A DNA stretch of 64,000 nt from Myxococcota bacterium (lineage in GTDB: Bacteria > Myxococcota_C > UBA6777): positions 1 through 64,000 of the forward strand of contig JAKLKB010000002.1 in NCBI GenBank assembly GCA_023150835.1. The letters are read 5' to 3'. The translations under genes and the position numbers were made by a program. Within the stretch, counting starts at the first letter, position 1; the number at the start of each line of letters is the position of its first letter. Below, piece by piece: positions 54,646 through 63,491 of the stretch. The notes under the pieces were generated by a model that saw nothing but the letters and a program-made list of their open reading frames with translations, searched no databases and was not told where the DNA came from.

Positions 54646-56129
54646 CGGGCCCAATGGCCGTATTGGAGTTCGATGCGAAAGCGGTCAAAGCGAGGCGCTT
54701 GTGGGTCGCTGAGAGAGAACGAACGGTTTTGGCCGGGGCGCAGATCGGGGAGGGAAAAATCCTTATGACGGATCTCTTCTTTGCCTTTCATGTAGATGAT
54801 CCGAAAAGAAAGGCCCTTCATGGTTTTGGGGGCATGGTTGGCCGCGTAGCCCGTGACACGAAAGGTGCGTTTGAAGACGAGATCAAGGGTGCTGCCGCTG
54901 AGGCGAGTGAACTTTAAGAAAGGACGCATATCTGCCGAGAGGTTGGGGGGATCGGCGGGTTGGGGTTCAAGCAGCATGGTTCCGCGTTGGTGATCCATCG
55001 TAAAGAGGAAACGTTGCAAGATATTGAGTCCGAGAAGTCCGACGACATCGCGTTGATCGTCAGCACAAGCATCACACAAGACAAACGCCACATCTTTGAT
55101 CCGAAAGGGTCCAAGTTTGATCTCGCGCAACAAGCCAACGCGAGTGCGTATTTTTCCATTGGCAGTTTGAAGGACCATCACAGGGGCATCACGCGGGGGG
55201 AGCGCGCCGATCCGTTCGGCAGTCGTGCGTGAGAGGGTGAGATAAGAGGCTCCCGTATCGAGCAAAAAGCGCAAAGACTCGTCACCCAAGCGCAAAGGGA
55301 CCACCGCAGAAGTGCCATAACGGATGTACTTGATCGCGGCACGCGGCTGCTGCGAGGCGGTACGTTGGGGGGATGGGATGTCTGCTTGAGGGGAGGGCGT
55401 TGCGGTGTCTGAAGAAGGCGAAGGATCGGCGGCATCAGGGCGAGGAGGGACGGCGGGGGCGGTGGGTTGGGAGGGATGGGCATCACGCAAGGGGAAACGC
55501 TCGATGGGAGGGGCGAGATCACGGATCGGAGGCGGAGTGAGGTTGGGCGTGCTGGAGGGTGTTGTGGGCGAGGCTTGTGTGGGCGAGGCTTGTTTGTTGG
55601 CGAGGGGGGACGAAGGTGTGGTGGGCGGAGGTTCTTCGCGGAAGATCGGGAGAGGACGGCCTTCTTCTTCGAGGAGGTAGGCCATCTGCCGAACGATCTT
55701 GCGACCTGTGCGCAAGACGGGATGGTGTTCGTTGATTTGAAAAAGCTGTGCGACTTGGCGGCTAAAGGGCCAATGGCCATGACGCAACAGCGCAGTTGCG
55801 GTGTCATGAGGCAAGACAAGGATCAAGGCCAAAAGCAGCACGGCGTTGTTGGTGAGGGTCGTGGAAAGGAAGGTTTCGCGAAAATTGGCGCGGCGATTCC
55901 ACAAGCGTCGCAGCCCGAGAACAAGCGCGTTGAGCAGCAAAGAAGGCAACAAGACCACCGCCGCCCCCACAAGCAACAGCAGAAAGATCGCATCCGAGCG
56001 AGTCCATGAAACCCACAACGCCCCCGCACACAAGACGATCAATCCCGAAGTCGCAACACACGCCAAAAAGATCAGGAAGATCGCGATCACACCTCCCAAT
56101 CCCAGTTCACGCTCGTGTTCGTTTTTCAT
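54642..56129 (-). CDS. Membrane-anchored retropepsin-like aspartic protease
   Basis: A 495-residue protein. The N-terminal third holds four hydrophobic segments (IAIFLIFLACVATSGLIVLCAGALW, IFLLLLVGAAVVLLPSLLLNAL, NNAVLLLALILVLP). A long Pro/Thr/Ser linker (about 165-270) follows, then a clan-AA aspartic protease domain with the single active-site motif FLLDTGASYLTLS and the late VVGLLGLNILQRFLFTMD. One DTGA motif means it must dimerise. The extracytoplasmic side is likely. GAGG lies seven bases before the ATG; the longer open frame is ignored. About 90 residues after the protease may be a beta domain. Confidence 0.83.
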   Translation of the reverse strand: MKNEHERELGLGGVIAIFLIFLACVATSGLIVLCAGALWVSWTRSDAIFLLLLVGAAVVLLPSLLLNALVLGLRRLWNRRANFRETFLSTTLTNNAVLLLALILVLPHDTATALLRHGHWPFSRQVAQLFQINEHHPVLRTGRKIVRQMAYLLEEEGRPLPIFREEPPPTTPSSPLANKQASPTQASPTTPSSTPNLTPPPIRDLAPPIERFPLRDAHPSQPTAPAVPPRPDAADPSPSSDTATPSPQADIPSPQRTASQQPRAAIKYIRYGTSAVVPLRLGDESLRFLLDTGASYLTLSRTTAERIGALPPRDAPVMVLQTANGKIRTRVGLLREIKLGPFRIKDVAFVLCDACADDQRDVVGLLGLNILQRFLFTMDHQRGTMLLEPQPADPPNLSADMRPFLKFTRLSGSTLDLVFKRTFRVTGYAANHAPKTMKGLSFRIIYMKGKEEIRHKDFSLPDLRPGQNRSFSLSDPQAPRFDRFRIELQYGHWAR

Positions 56130-56449
56130 CGAAAATCCTCGATTTTTTGGCCTTTTCGTGAGTTGATGCCTTTTTGCGAAATGGACATCCGAACAAGGCC
56201 CCTTCCAAGGGTGCGCAAGCCAACGACGAGAGACGGCGTATCTGTCTTGAGACGCGCTCCGCCTCGCGTAGTGTAGGCAATGGCGGTGTGGATGGCAAGT
56301 TTCGCCTCTTGCATCTTGCAAGGCAGGGCGTCGGAAGATTCGGGGAGATCGCGTTTGATCTGTGCATGACGAGTTTCGCCTCTTGCTTCTCACAAAAGAG
56401 CGGGTTACTCTCGCGAGTTCCATTGAAGTGAAAACAAAGGCAAAGGACG
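56130..56449. other. Divergent intergenic region
   Basis: About 320 bases between the protease gene (minus) and holA (plus). It contains AGTTTCGCCTCTTGC at about 56301 and again at about 56371. No gene or clear promoter is identified. Confidence 0.5.
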
Positions 56450-57526
56450 ATGGCCAAAAAGAGCGAGAGTGGTGAGTTAACCGCAAAGCAATTGCTTACG
56501 CAGATCAAAAAAGGCGATCCCTGCGGGCCGCTGTGTTATTTGTACGGCGACGACCCCTACCTGTTGCAAGAAGTGGTGGAGGCCCTACGCGAACAGATCC
56601 AGCCCGCGTTCAAAGACTTCAATCTGCATCAATTTAGCGGCGCTGAGAGCGAAGGGCGGCAGATCGTCGCCGCCGCCAACCAGCTTCCTGTGATGGATCG
56701 GCAGACGTTGGTGTTGGTTCGAGAGCCCGATCAGATCAGCAAAGAAAGTTGGGATGAGATGAAGGAGTACCTCAAGTCTCCCTCACCAACCACTTGTCTG
56801 GTCTTTGTCGATCCCAACCGCAAGCCGTCTGTTCCCGGCAATACGTCTGCGGGTAAAGCCCTCAAACCTTACCAATTCGGTGCCTTACGGCCTTTTGAAA
56901 ACAAGATGCCTGCTTGGGTGTTGGAACGTGCGCGCCGCCACAAGCTCAAGATGTCGATGCCTGTGGCAGAACATTTGATCGAGCTGTTGGGATCGGAGAT
57001 GGCGGCGTTAGAACACGCCATGGCGCGGATCGCATTGTATTTGGGCGGCCAAGGCGAGGTCAGCCACGAGATCCTCGACGAAGTGATCGTGGCGCAGCGA
57101 GCGTACAATATCTTCGATCTATCGGGGGCCGTCGCCCAAGGCGATCTTCCTCAAGCCTTGCGGCTAACACGAAACCTTGTGGAACAAGGCGAACATCCGC
57201 TCAAACAGCTTGCCTTGATGACCAACGCCTTCCGCGATCTGTTGCGGGCTCGTGTCGAACTAGACGATGGGATGGCCCCTGTGGGGCTAGACAAGTACAT
57301 CCATCCTAGTTTACGATACAAACGCGAAGAACATCTCCAGCGATTTCGTCAACAAGTCGAGCGTTTTACACGCAAATCTCTGATCCGAGCCTTGGGCTTG
57401 ATCCATCAAACGGATCGCTCGCTGAAATCCTCCTCAGGCTTGCCCGAATTGTTGTTGATGGAGCATCTGATCTTGAACTTGTGCCAAGGCCAACGAGAAA
57501 ACAAATCCTTGTCCCAGCCGCGCTAA
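56450..57526 (+). CDS. holA: DNA polymerase III subunit delta
   Basis: A 358-residue clamp-loader subunit that opens the beta clamp. Sequence matches HolA: CYLYGDDPYLLQEVVEALRE, the SGAESEGRQIVAAANQLPVMDRQTLVLVREPD region, LELLGSEMAALEHAMARIALY-like helices, and the C-terminal helical DKYIHPSLRYKREEHLQRF and KSSSGLPELLLMEHLILNLC. It is an AAA+ fold with degenerate P-loop, as usual for delta. AAAGG lies about eight bases upstream. Tandem repeats follow its stop. Confidence 0.9.
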   Translation: MAKKSESGELTAKQLLTQIKKGDPCGPLCYLYGDDPYLLQEVVEALREQIQPAFKDFNLHQFSGAESEGRQIVAAANQLPVMDRQTLVLVREPDQISKESWDEMKEYLKSPSPTTCLVFVDPNRKPSVPGNTSAGKALKPYQFGALRPFENKMPAWVLERARRHKLKMSMPVAEHLIELLGSEMAALEHAMARIALYLGGQGEVSHEILDEVIVAQRAYNIFDLSGAVAQGDLPQALRLTRNLVEQGEHPLKQLALMTNAFRDLLRARVELDDGMAPVGLDKYIHPSLRYKREEHLQRFRQQVERFTRKSLIRALGLIHQTDRSLKSSSGLPELLLMEHLILNLCQGQRENKSLSQPR

Positions 57527-57531
57527 GCAGC

Positions 57532-57668
57532 AAGACACGCAACATTCCAGTCGCGCCTAGTAACAAGGCGCGCAACATCCCAAACGCGCTAAGCAAGGCG
57601 CGCAACATCCCAAACGCGCTAAGCAAGGCGCGCAACATCCCAAACGCGCTAAGCAAGGCGCGCAACTT
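57532..57668. repeat. 30-bp tandem repeat after holA
   Basis: The unit AAGGCGCGCAACATCCCAAA(CGCGCTAAGC) begins at 57565, 57595 and 57625, with a partial at 57655 and a diverged copy before. The words CGCGCAAC and CGCGCTAAGC recur throughout. It fills the gap up to the next gene's ribosome site. Confidence 0.92.
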
Positions 57669-57694
57669 CTCACTTTCCTAGAAAGGAAACCACC

Positions 57695-58474
57695 ATGTCT
57701 CTTGGTCAACCGCTTCCACCCGAACCCGTTTTTGTCCCTGAACCCGTCACCGTCGGCTCGATCATCGGAAATACCTTTCGTGTTCTGGGTCAAAACATCG
57801 TTGCATTTTCGGTGATCTCCGCGCTCGTATTGTTGCCGGGCATCGCATTTGTGGCCTTTCGCATGGTGAGCCTCTTCTCGTTGTCCGACTCTACGGAGAA
57901 GATGGCGCATATCATGGTGACGTTGGGGATCTTTTCGATGCTCCAGCTATTTCTCCAAATCCCCGCGCAAAGTGCCATGATGTACGGTGTGGCCAACCAG
58001 ATGAGCGGACGTGCGACGAATCTAGGTGAGAGCCTACGTCGAGGAGTGTCTTCGATCTTGCCGGTGATTGGGACGGCTATCGTCGTCGGTCTTGCGATCA
58101 TGGGTGGGTTCGTCTTGTGTGTTATTCCCGGGATTATCGCGATGGTCATGCTGTATGTTGCGATCCCCGTTGCGGTGGTGGAAAACCGAGGAATCGGAGA
58201 CAATTTGCGCCGCAGCAGCCAACTGACCGAAGGGTATCGCCTGAGCATTTTTTTGGCGGCGATCGTGATCGGCTTCGCGGTGGGCGTCGTGCAAACCATC
58301 GTGCAACAAGGGGTAATAGCGACCGGCAATGAGTACGCGATCATGATCGTGACCGTACTGGCGAGCGTGCTCACGATGCCGATCCAAGCGACGACGAGTG
58401 CGGTGACGTATATGCTCTTGCGTCAAAACAAAGACCAGATTAACGTGAGCGAGATCGCAGACGTCTTCCGTTGA
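57695..58474 (+). CDS. Multi-pass membrane protein of unknown function
   Basis: A 259-residue integral membrane protein with about six hydrophobic segments. The segment TVGSIIGNTFRVLGQNIVAFSVISALVLLPGIAFVAF and the later GGFVLCVIPGIIAMVMLYVAIPVAVVENRGIGDNLRRSSQLTEGYR resemble the DUF975/DUF6159/glpQ-membrane-domain group, where VIPGI and ESL-SS-TEG patterns recur. AGAAAGGAAACC precedes the ATG. It is the first gene of the run to 64000 but is separated from the next by 164 bases. Confidence 0.7.
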   Translation: MSLGQPLPPEPVFVPEPVTVGSIIGNTFRVLGQNIVAFSVISALVLLPGIAFVAFRMVSLFSLSDSTEKMAHIMVTLGIFSMLQLFLQIPAQSAMMYGVANQMSGRATNLGESLRRGVSSILPVIGTAIVVGLAIMGGFVLCVIPGIIAMVMLYVAIPVAVVENRGIGDNLRRSSQLTEGYRLSIFLAAIVIGFAVGVVQTIVQQGVIATGNEYAIMIVTVLASVLTMPIQATTSAVTYMLLRQNKDQINVSEIADVFR

Positions 58475-58638
58475 GATTGTCGTGCAAGTCACCTATCGTT
58501 CGGGTGGTTTCGCTGCATTGCTATTGAAAACATCTTGAGAAAATCAGGCCAAAGCAACGGCCTATCACAAGAGAGAATCCACGAGAGATCACGGGTTCTT
58601 TCTTGTGATAAGCCTCTATCGCACGGAGGAGAGAGGGC

Positions 58639-59382
58639 GTGTGGAGATATCTTGGGCGCGTTGTGTTGTGGGGGATGGTGTGCGTTGCCTTGCCCAAAGA
58701 AGCCAGCGCATCGCCAAGACCGGGTTCACGTGAATGGGTGCGTCAACAGGCCAAGCGCGTCCACAAAAGCGGCGGCTACCCGCGAGAACTCCCCCAGCAT
58801 CGGCTCCCAGAACCCAAAGAAGACTGGTTTACGCGCTTATTGCGGCGGATCTTTGATCAGCGCGAGTCTGCCGACCCGATCGCACGCGGTGTGCGTTCGA
58901 CCTTTTCGATCGTTGGCGATGTGATGATCTGGGTGCTTTATGCGCTGATCGCGGTGACGCTGTTGTTGGGTCTTTCCGTGTTTGTGCGTTTCTTGCGGGA
59001 AAGCATCGCGGATGCTCGCGATCGAACGGAGCCGCCGACGGGAACGGTCGAGTTTTTTGGGATAGAGCTTCCTCTTGACAAGAGTCCAGAAGCGTGGATC
59101 GCCGAAGGGCGGATGGATCTGGCGCTTTGTACGCTCTTGCTTCATGCGATGCGCCAAGTCGGTTGGACAGACGATCGGCGCGGCAAAAGCCAAACAGCCC
59201 GAGAAGTGATCGCTCGCGTTGAAGGGAATGATCCACGAAAACCCCCGCTGCTTGTGCTTTTGCGCATGGTGGAAAAAGTGCGGTTTGGCGGGTTTGAGGC
59301 CACACAAGAAATGTTCCACGAAGGGCAACAAGCCTTGCATCAGATCACCTCAAGCAAACCACAAGAAAGACGGCAAGGATGA
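58639..59382 (+). CDS. DUF4129-like membrane protein
   Basis: A 247-residue protein starting at GTG, with GGAGGAGAGAGGG upstream. It has a signal-like N-terminus (VVLWGMVCVALPKEASA), a polar region, one clear membrane segment (MIWVLYALIAVTLLLGLSVFVRFL), and a cytoplasmic C-terminal helical domain with DLALCTLLLHAMRQVGW and SQTAREVIARV, as in DUF4129 proteins. DUF4129, DUF4350, MoxR and DUF58 genes commonly form one operon, as here. It overlaps the next gene by four bases (ATGA). Confidence 0.8.
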   Translation: MWRYLGRVVLWGMVCVALPKEASASPRPGSREWVRQQAKRVHKSGGYPRELPQHRLPEPKEDWFTRLLRRIFDQRESADPIARGVRSTFSIVGDVMIWVLYALIAVTLLLGLSVFVRFLRESIADARDRTEPPTGTVEFFGIELPLDKSPEAWIAEGRMDLALCTLLLHAMRQVGWTDDRRGKSQTAREVIARVEGNDPRKPPLLVLLRMVEKVRFGGFEATQEMFHEGQQALHQITSSKPQERRQG

Positions 59383-60932
59383 CGACCGAAACGCCGAAGC
59401 CCTCGGAAGAATCCAACGAATCTCTTTCCACCGACGCTCCGTCGCCTACGTCCCCCCCTGCTTCGGCTCGGGCTGCGCGTTCAACGCCCAACGCGATCCC
59501 CAAAGAAGAACGCACGCAGATCGTGGCAGAACGCGCAGCAGCCGACTCGATGGACGAAGCGCAATTTGCGGTGCGGGTGTTTCCGCGTTGGATGCGGATC
59601 ACGCTGTTGGGGCTTTGTGTGCTGTTGGTGTTGGTGGTTGTGGCCTTGATCCTGTTTGAGCGCAAGTGGTTTGATCCACCCGCCAACCTGACAGACAGCT
59701 ATAGCCGAGAAGCCGTCGGGCATCGGGCTTTTTTTGAAGTGCTAAAGGGACTCAAACTGACGCCGTTGCGTTATCGAAAAGAGCAAGGACTCGACCAAGT
59801 ACGCGCCCCGCTCTTCTTGATCATGCCGGAAGTACTCGGCAGTTTCCAATTGCGAGTCGATCGCATCAAGGATCTCCGAAAACTGCTCGAAAAAAACCCG
59901 TCACAGCTCGAACAAGGGCCACGCCTTCAAAAAGCCATCACCTCTCGTATCCAGCAAGGACTGCATACGGTCGTGATCTTGCCCAAATGGCGGATCGAGA
60001 CCTCGTTTGCGACGCGCACGATGGAAGCCAAGCTGTTGGATCTGGATTTTTTGCGCAGCTACCTTCGCGGGTTCTTGCCAAAAACGCTACCTTCCCCGCG
60101 TATCGGGCGTTTGGATACACGCGATGAACACGCTTGGTCCCAAACCAAAGGTGCTCCCTTGAATACCGATCTGGCCTTTGCGCAGCACTTTTTGTTGGGA
60201 GAAGAACAAGCTCACTCGTCGAGCGAACATACCCACTGGGAGGCGTGGTTGGGCGACGCAAGACAAGCCTTGGTGATCGCCTCCAAACAAAAAACGCCAA
60301 ATGAAGGCCGTTTGTGGATTGTTGCCGATCCTGACCCGATCAGCAACTTTCGGATGGATCGGGCCGATCACAGCTACATTTTTTACGCATTGATCCGAGA
60401 CGGCCTGAAGGCCGACACCGTCATACTCGACGAAGTGTCGCATGGTCACGGCCAGCATCTTTCGCTGCGCGATGAGTTGGCGCGTTTTCCCAACATCTTG
60501 TTGTCGATCCACGCTTGTTTGTTGTTGTTGTTGGCGGCTTGGTTGGGATGGGTGCGCTTTGGAGTGCCGTTGCTGCCGCGACCGCACCCGCTACGCGGTC
60601 CCAAAGAGATGCTTGCGATCACGTCTCGCGTGTTGGCGGATGGCAAGCGTCGCCCCGCGCTGGTCTCTTCGTATCTGCTGTGTTTGTTGGAGGATATCGC
60701 CCAGCTACTCGATCTCAAAAAAGGCTCGCTGCTTCAGCGATGCGAGGCGATCGATCGTTGGTGTGCTTCGCGCAATCTGCCCGAAGAAGCCGTCTCGCTA
60801 TATCGAACAGCGATGGGCCTTCGTTCCAAAGAGAAGGCCGGTGAGACGGGGCTATTACGCAATGCCCAGCGGGCGTGGTCTTTGCGCAAACAGATCCTTG
60901 AAAAGCGTTTGCGTAGTGTGCGTGCGCGTTGA
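59379..60932 (+). CDS. DUF4350-domain membrane protein
   Basis: A 517-residue protein. A Pro/Ser/Ala-rich cytoplasmic N-terminus is followed by one membrane segment (ITLLGLCVLLVLVVVALILF), then the DUF4350 domain starting DSYSREAVGHRAFFEVLKGL, a second membrane segment near 375 (ILLSIHACLLLLLAAWLGWVRFGVP) and a cytoplasmic C-terminus. DUF4350 is structurally related to GATase-like domains; no function is established. Start overlaps the preceding stop (ATGA), indicating translational coupling. Confidence 0.85.
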   Translation: MTTETPKPSEESNESLSTDAPSPTSPPASARAARSTPNAIPKEERTQIVAERAAADSMDEAQFAVRVFPRWMRITLLGLCVLLVLVVVALILFERKWFDPPANLTDSYSREAVGHRAFFEVLKGLKLTPLRYRKEQGLDQVRAPLFLIMPEVLGSFQLRVDRIKDLRKLLEKNPSQLEQGPRLQKAITSRIQQGLHTVVILPKWRIETSFATRTMEAKLLDLDFLRSYLRGFLPKTLPSPRIGRLDTRDEHAWSQTKGAPLNTDLAFAQHFLLGEEQAHSSSEHTHWEAWLGDARQALVIASKQKTPNEGRLWIVADPDPISNFRMDRADHSYIFYALIRDGLKADTVILDEVSHGHGQHLSLRDELARFPNILLSIHACLLLLLAAWLGWVRFGVPLLPRPHPLRGPKEMLAITSRVLADGKRRPALVSSYLLCLLEDIAQLLDLKKGSLLQRCEAIDRWCASRNLPEEAVSLYRTAMGLRSKEKAGETGLLRNAQRAWSLRKQILEKRLRSVRAR

Positions 60933-60996
60933 TCCATCGTGTCGATCCTCAGCGTTGATCCATCGCGTTGATCCTGATCCATAGCGTTGATCCATC
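60927..60996 (+). repeat. GTTGATCCATC direct repeats
   Basis: The word GCGTTGATCCATC or a near variant occurs about five times between the DUF4350 stop and the MoxR start; the first copy covers the stop codon itself. Confidence 0.85.
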
Positions 60997-61010
60997 AATG
61001 GAGAGAGAAG

Positions 61011-61967
61011 ATGTATGTAGAGCAGTTTCCGAGTTATTTGCGCCAGCTGCAGGATTCCGTGGGGCGGGTGGTCTACGGAGTCGAAGAGCAGACACGTTCG
61101 GCGATCATCGCTTGGATGGTACGTGGCCACTTGTTGCTTGAGGGGCCGCCCGGAGTTGCCAAGACGCTGTTTGTGCGGACATTGGCGCAATGTTTGGGCC
61201 TCAACACGCGACGTTTGCAGTGTACGCCCGATCTGATGCCGGGGGATGTGTTGGGGGCCAACATCTTCGATTTTAAGACACAGTCCTTTCAGCTTACAAA
61301 AGGTCCGATCTTTACGGACTTTTTGCTTGCGGACGAGATCAATCGCACCCCACCGAAAACGCAATCGGCGTTGTTGGAGGCCATGCAAGAGCGATCGGTG
61401 ACGATCGACGGTGTGACGCATGGCCTTCCTTCGTGCTTTTTGGTGATGGCGACACAAAACCCTCTTGAACACGAAGGAACCTATCCTTTGCCCGAAGCCC
61501 AGCTTGACCGCTTTTTGTTTAAGCTCGAAGTCACCTATCCACCGATCGAATCGGAAGTGCAGGCGGTATTGGCGCATTGCGACGGTGGGGGGATGCCGAA
61601 CCCCGCCAAGATGGGGTTGACACCGCTGCTTGCGCGTGAAGAGTTGATGAGCTTACACACGCTTCCGTCGCAGGTTCGGGTGGAACCGATGATGGCGCGT
61701 TATGCGGTGGAGCTTGCGCGAGCGACCCGCCAACACCAAGCCTTGGCCTTTGGGATCTCTCCGCGTGCGGCCACGATGTTGATTGCAGCGGCCCGTGCCA
61801 ACGCGCTGTGCGAGGGCCGAACGTTCATTGTCCCTGACGATGTCAAGACCTTGTTTTTGCCCGCAACACGCCATCGCGTCGCGCTATCCGCTTCCGCCGA
61901 GATGGAAGGACTGTTGTTGCCCGATATCTTAAAAGAGATCCTCGAAAGTGTCCCCGTTCCTCGCTAA
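61011..61967 (+). CDS. MoxR-family AAA+ ATPase
   Basis: A 318-residue AAA ATPase. Walker A LLLEGPPGVAKT, Walker B FLLADEINRTPPKTQSALLEAMQERSVT, sensor-like VMATQNPLEHEGTYPLPEAQLDRFLFK and the C-terminal lid with RAATMLIAAARANA. MoxR ATPases act as chaperones for substrate or metalloenzyme assembly, together with VWA or DUF58 proteins. GGAGAGAGAAG directly precedes this ATG; an upstream ATG at 60987 is in repeat DNA. Next to DUF58. Confidence 0.93.
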   Translation: MYVEQFPSYLRQLQDSVGRVVYGVEEQTRSAIIAWMVRGHLLLEGPPGVAKTLFVRTLAQCLGLNTRRLQCTPDLMPGDVLGANIFDFKTQSFQLTKGPIFTDFLLADEINRTPPKTQSALLEAMQERSVTIDGVTHGLPSCFLVMATQNPLEHEGTYPLPEAQLDRFLFKLEVTYPPIESEVQAVLAHCDGGGMPNPAKMGLTPLLAREELMSLHTLPSQVRVEPMMARYAVELARATRQHQALAFGISPRAATMLIAAARANALCEGRTFIVPDDVKTLFLPATRHRVALSASAEMEGLLLPDILKEILESVPVPR

Positions 61968-61994
61968 ACCACCTTCGAGGCAGGAGCTTTTCTG

Positions 61995-63305
61995 ATGAGA
62001 CCTTCTCCTTGGCTGGTTCGGCTTTTTTCGTTGGGACTGGTGTTTTCGCTCTTGCCGATCTTGTTTGCCCATGCGCTGTGGCCGTTGGTGGTGGGGATGT
62101 GGGCGTTGCTGTTGGGTGGAGCGCTCTTGGATGGGGTTGCACTCGCCAACCGCCGCGCAAGGCTTGACGTCCAGCAGCCCGCCCAAGCTTATGTGAGCGA
62201 GCCGATCGCGTTTCGCTTTACGCTGCACTGGCCGAAGAAACGGCGTTTGCGTGCGCGGTGGTGGGCAGAAACGCAAGCTCCGTTGGAGCAAGGTGAGGCT
62301 GTGACGCGGTGGATCGAATCCGAAGAAACACAGTTTTCGATCGATCTGATCGCACCGCGCCGAGGCGAGGGGCAACTGTTGGCGCTGTGGGCAGAGATCC
62401 GAGGTCCATTGGGTCTATTTGAGCGGGTGCAGCGCTTTTCGCTCGATCTGTCCCCGTTGCCGATCTTGCCGAGTCTACCTCACGTTCGGCGACTGGCCTT
62501 GCAACACTTTGGGCTGTGGCAATACCGCGAAGGCATTCGGATCGAACGGCTGCCGGGGGATGGAAGTGAGTTTGATGCACTTGAGAAATATTCTCCCGGC
62601 CATGATCTCCGAAGCATCGACTGGAAAGCATCGGCGCGTCACCAAAGCCTGTTGGTACGGCGCTTTCGGGTCGAACGCAATCAACGTGTGGTATTTTGCC
62701 TTGATACGGGGCATCTGATGGCCGACGATCTCCAAGGCATGCAACGGCTCGATCACGCCATCCACACGAGCCTTTTGTTGGGGCATTTTGCCCTGCGAGC
62801 GGGGGATCTTGTGGGCTTGCATTCTTATGCCGAAGCGCCAAAGTCTTGGTTGCCGCCCAAAAATGGGATCAAAAACTTTCACCGTATGCACCTTGCTTGC
62901 GCGGCGCTGCGCTCGACAGCGATCGAAACCAACCATGTGCGGGGGCTTCATCACTTGCTTGCCCAACTCAACCGCCGCACGTTGATCGTGTTGTTCACGG
63001 AATTTACAGGCACCACGACCGCCGAACTGATGCTCGAAACCGTCGGTCATCTGGTGCAAAAGCATCTTGTGATCTTTGTCGCGCTCGAAGATCCCGCGTT
63101 GGATCGGCCCTTAGAGAAAAAGCCCGAAGATGCCGAAGATATGGCTCGCGCCCTTGTATCCGTCGATATGCGCCAAGAACGTCAAGCGGTGTTGTTGCGC
63201 CTCCAACGCATGGGCGTTCACGTCGTCCAAGGTTCGGTCGATATCTCAGCGGCCAAACTGGTTCAACGCTATCTTGAGATCAAACGCCGCCAGCTTCTCG
63301 GATAA
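61995..63305 (+). CDS. DUF58-domain protein
   Basis: A 436-residue protein with two N-terminal hydrophobic segments (LFSLGLVFSLLPILFAHAL, VVGMWALLLGGALLDGVAL), a beta-rich middle and the DUF58 hallmark LEKYSPGHDLRSIDWKASARHQSLLVRRF, followed by a VWA-like C-terminal domain (VVFCLDTGHLM, TLIVLFTEFTG). The usual partner of MoxR. The ATG lies 28 bases after the MoxR stop, with AGGAG before it. Function is envelope-linked in most contexts, but not defined. Confidence 0.92.
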   Translation: MRPSPWLVRLFSLGLVFSLLPILFAHALWPLVVGMWALLLGGALLDGVALANRRARLDVQQPAQAYVSEPIAFRFTLHWPKKRRLRARWWAETQAPLEQGEAVTRWIESEETQFSIDLIAPRRGEGQLLALWAEIRGPLGLFERVQRFSLDLSPLPILPSLPHVRRLALQHFGLWQYREGIRIERLPGDGSEFDALEKYSPGHDLRSIDWKASARHQSLLVRRFRVERNQRVVFCLDTGHLMADDLQGMQRLDHAIHTSLLLGHFALRAGDLVGLHSYAEAPKSWLPPKNGIKNFHRMHLACAALRSTAIETNHVRGLHHLLAQLNRRTLIVLFTEFTGTTTAELMLETVGHLVQKHLVIFVALEDPALDRPLEKKPEDAEDMARALVSVDMRQERQAVLLRLQRMGVHVVQGSVDISAAKLVQRYLEIKRRQLLG

Positions 63306-63349
63306 GACAAGCCGATCGTGCGGCGAAAAGCAGACAAGACGGGCTTGTG

Positions 63350-63491
63350 GGTGTTGTCTTGTGGGGTTTCACCCCACACCCCACAAGGGGCCGAAGTCCC
63401 CTTGACCCCGTATTGGCGGAGAGAGCAGACATTTTTTAAACCAACAGCACCGCCGCTTGACAGGACGCGAACACGGTTTTTTCTCGACTAT
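63350..63491 (-). repeat. Element A copy between DUF58 and SpoIIM-like genes
   Basis: Minus-strand copy: GTGGGGTTTCACCCCAC hairpin, CACAAGGGGCCGAAGTCCCC, TTGACCCCGTATTGGCG, CGCTTGACAGGACGCGAACACGG. It lies within an apparently continuous operon. Confidence 0.9.
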
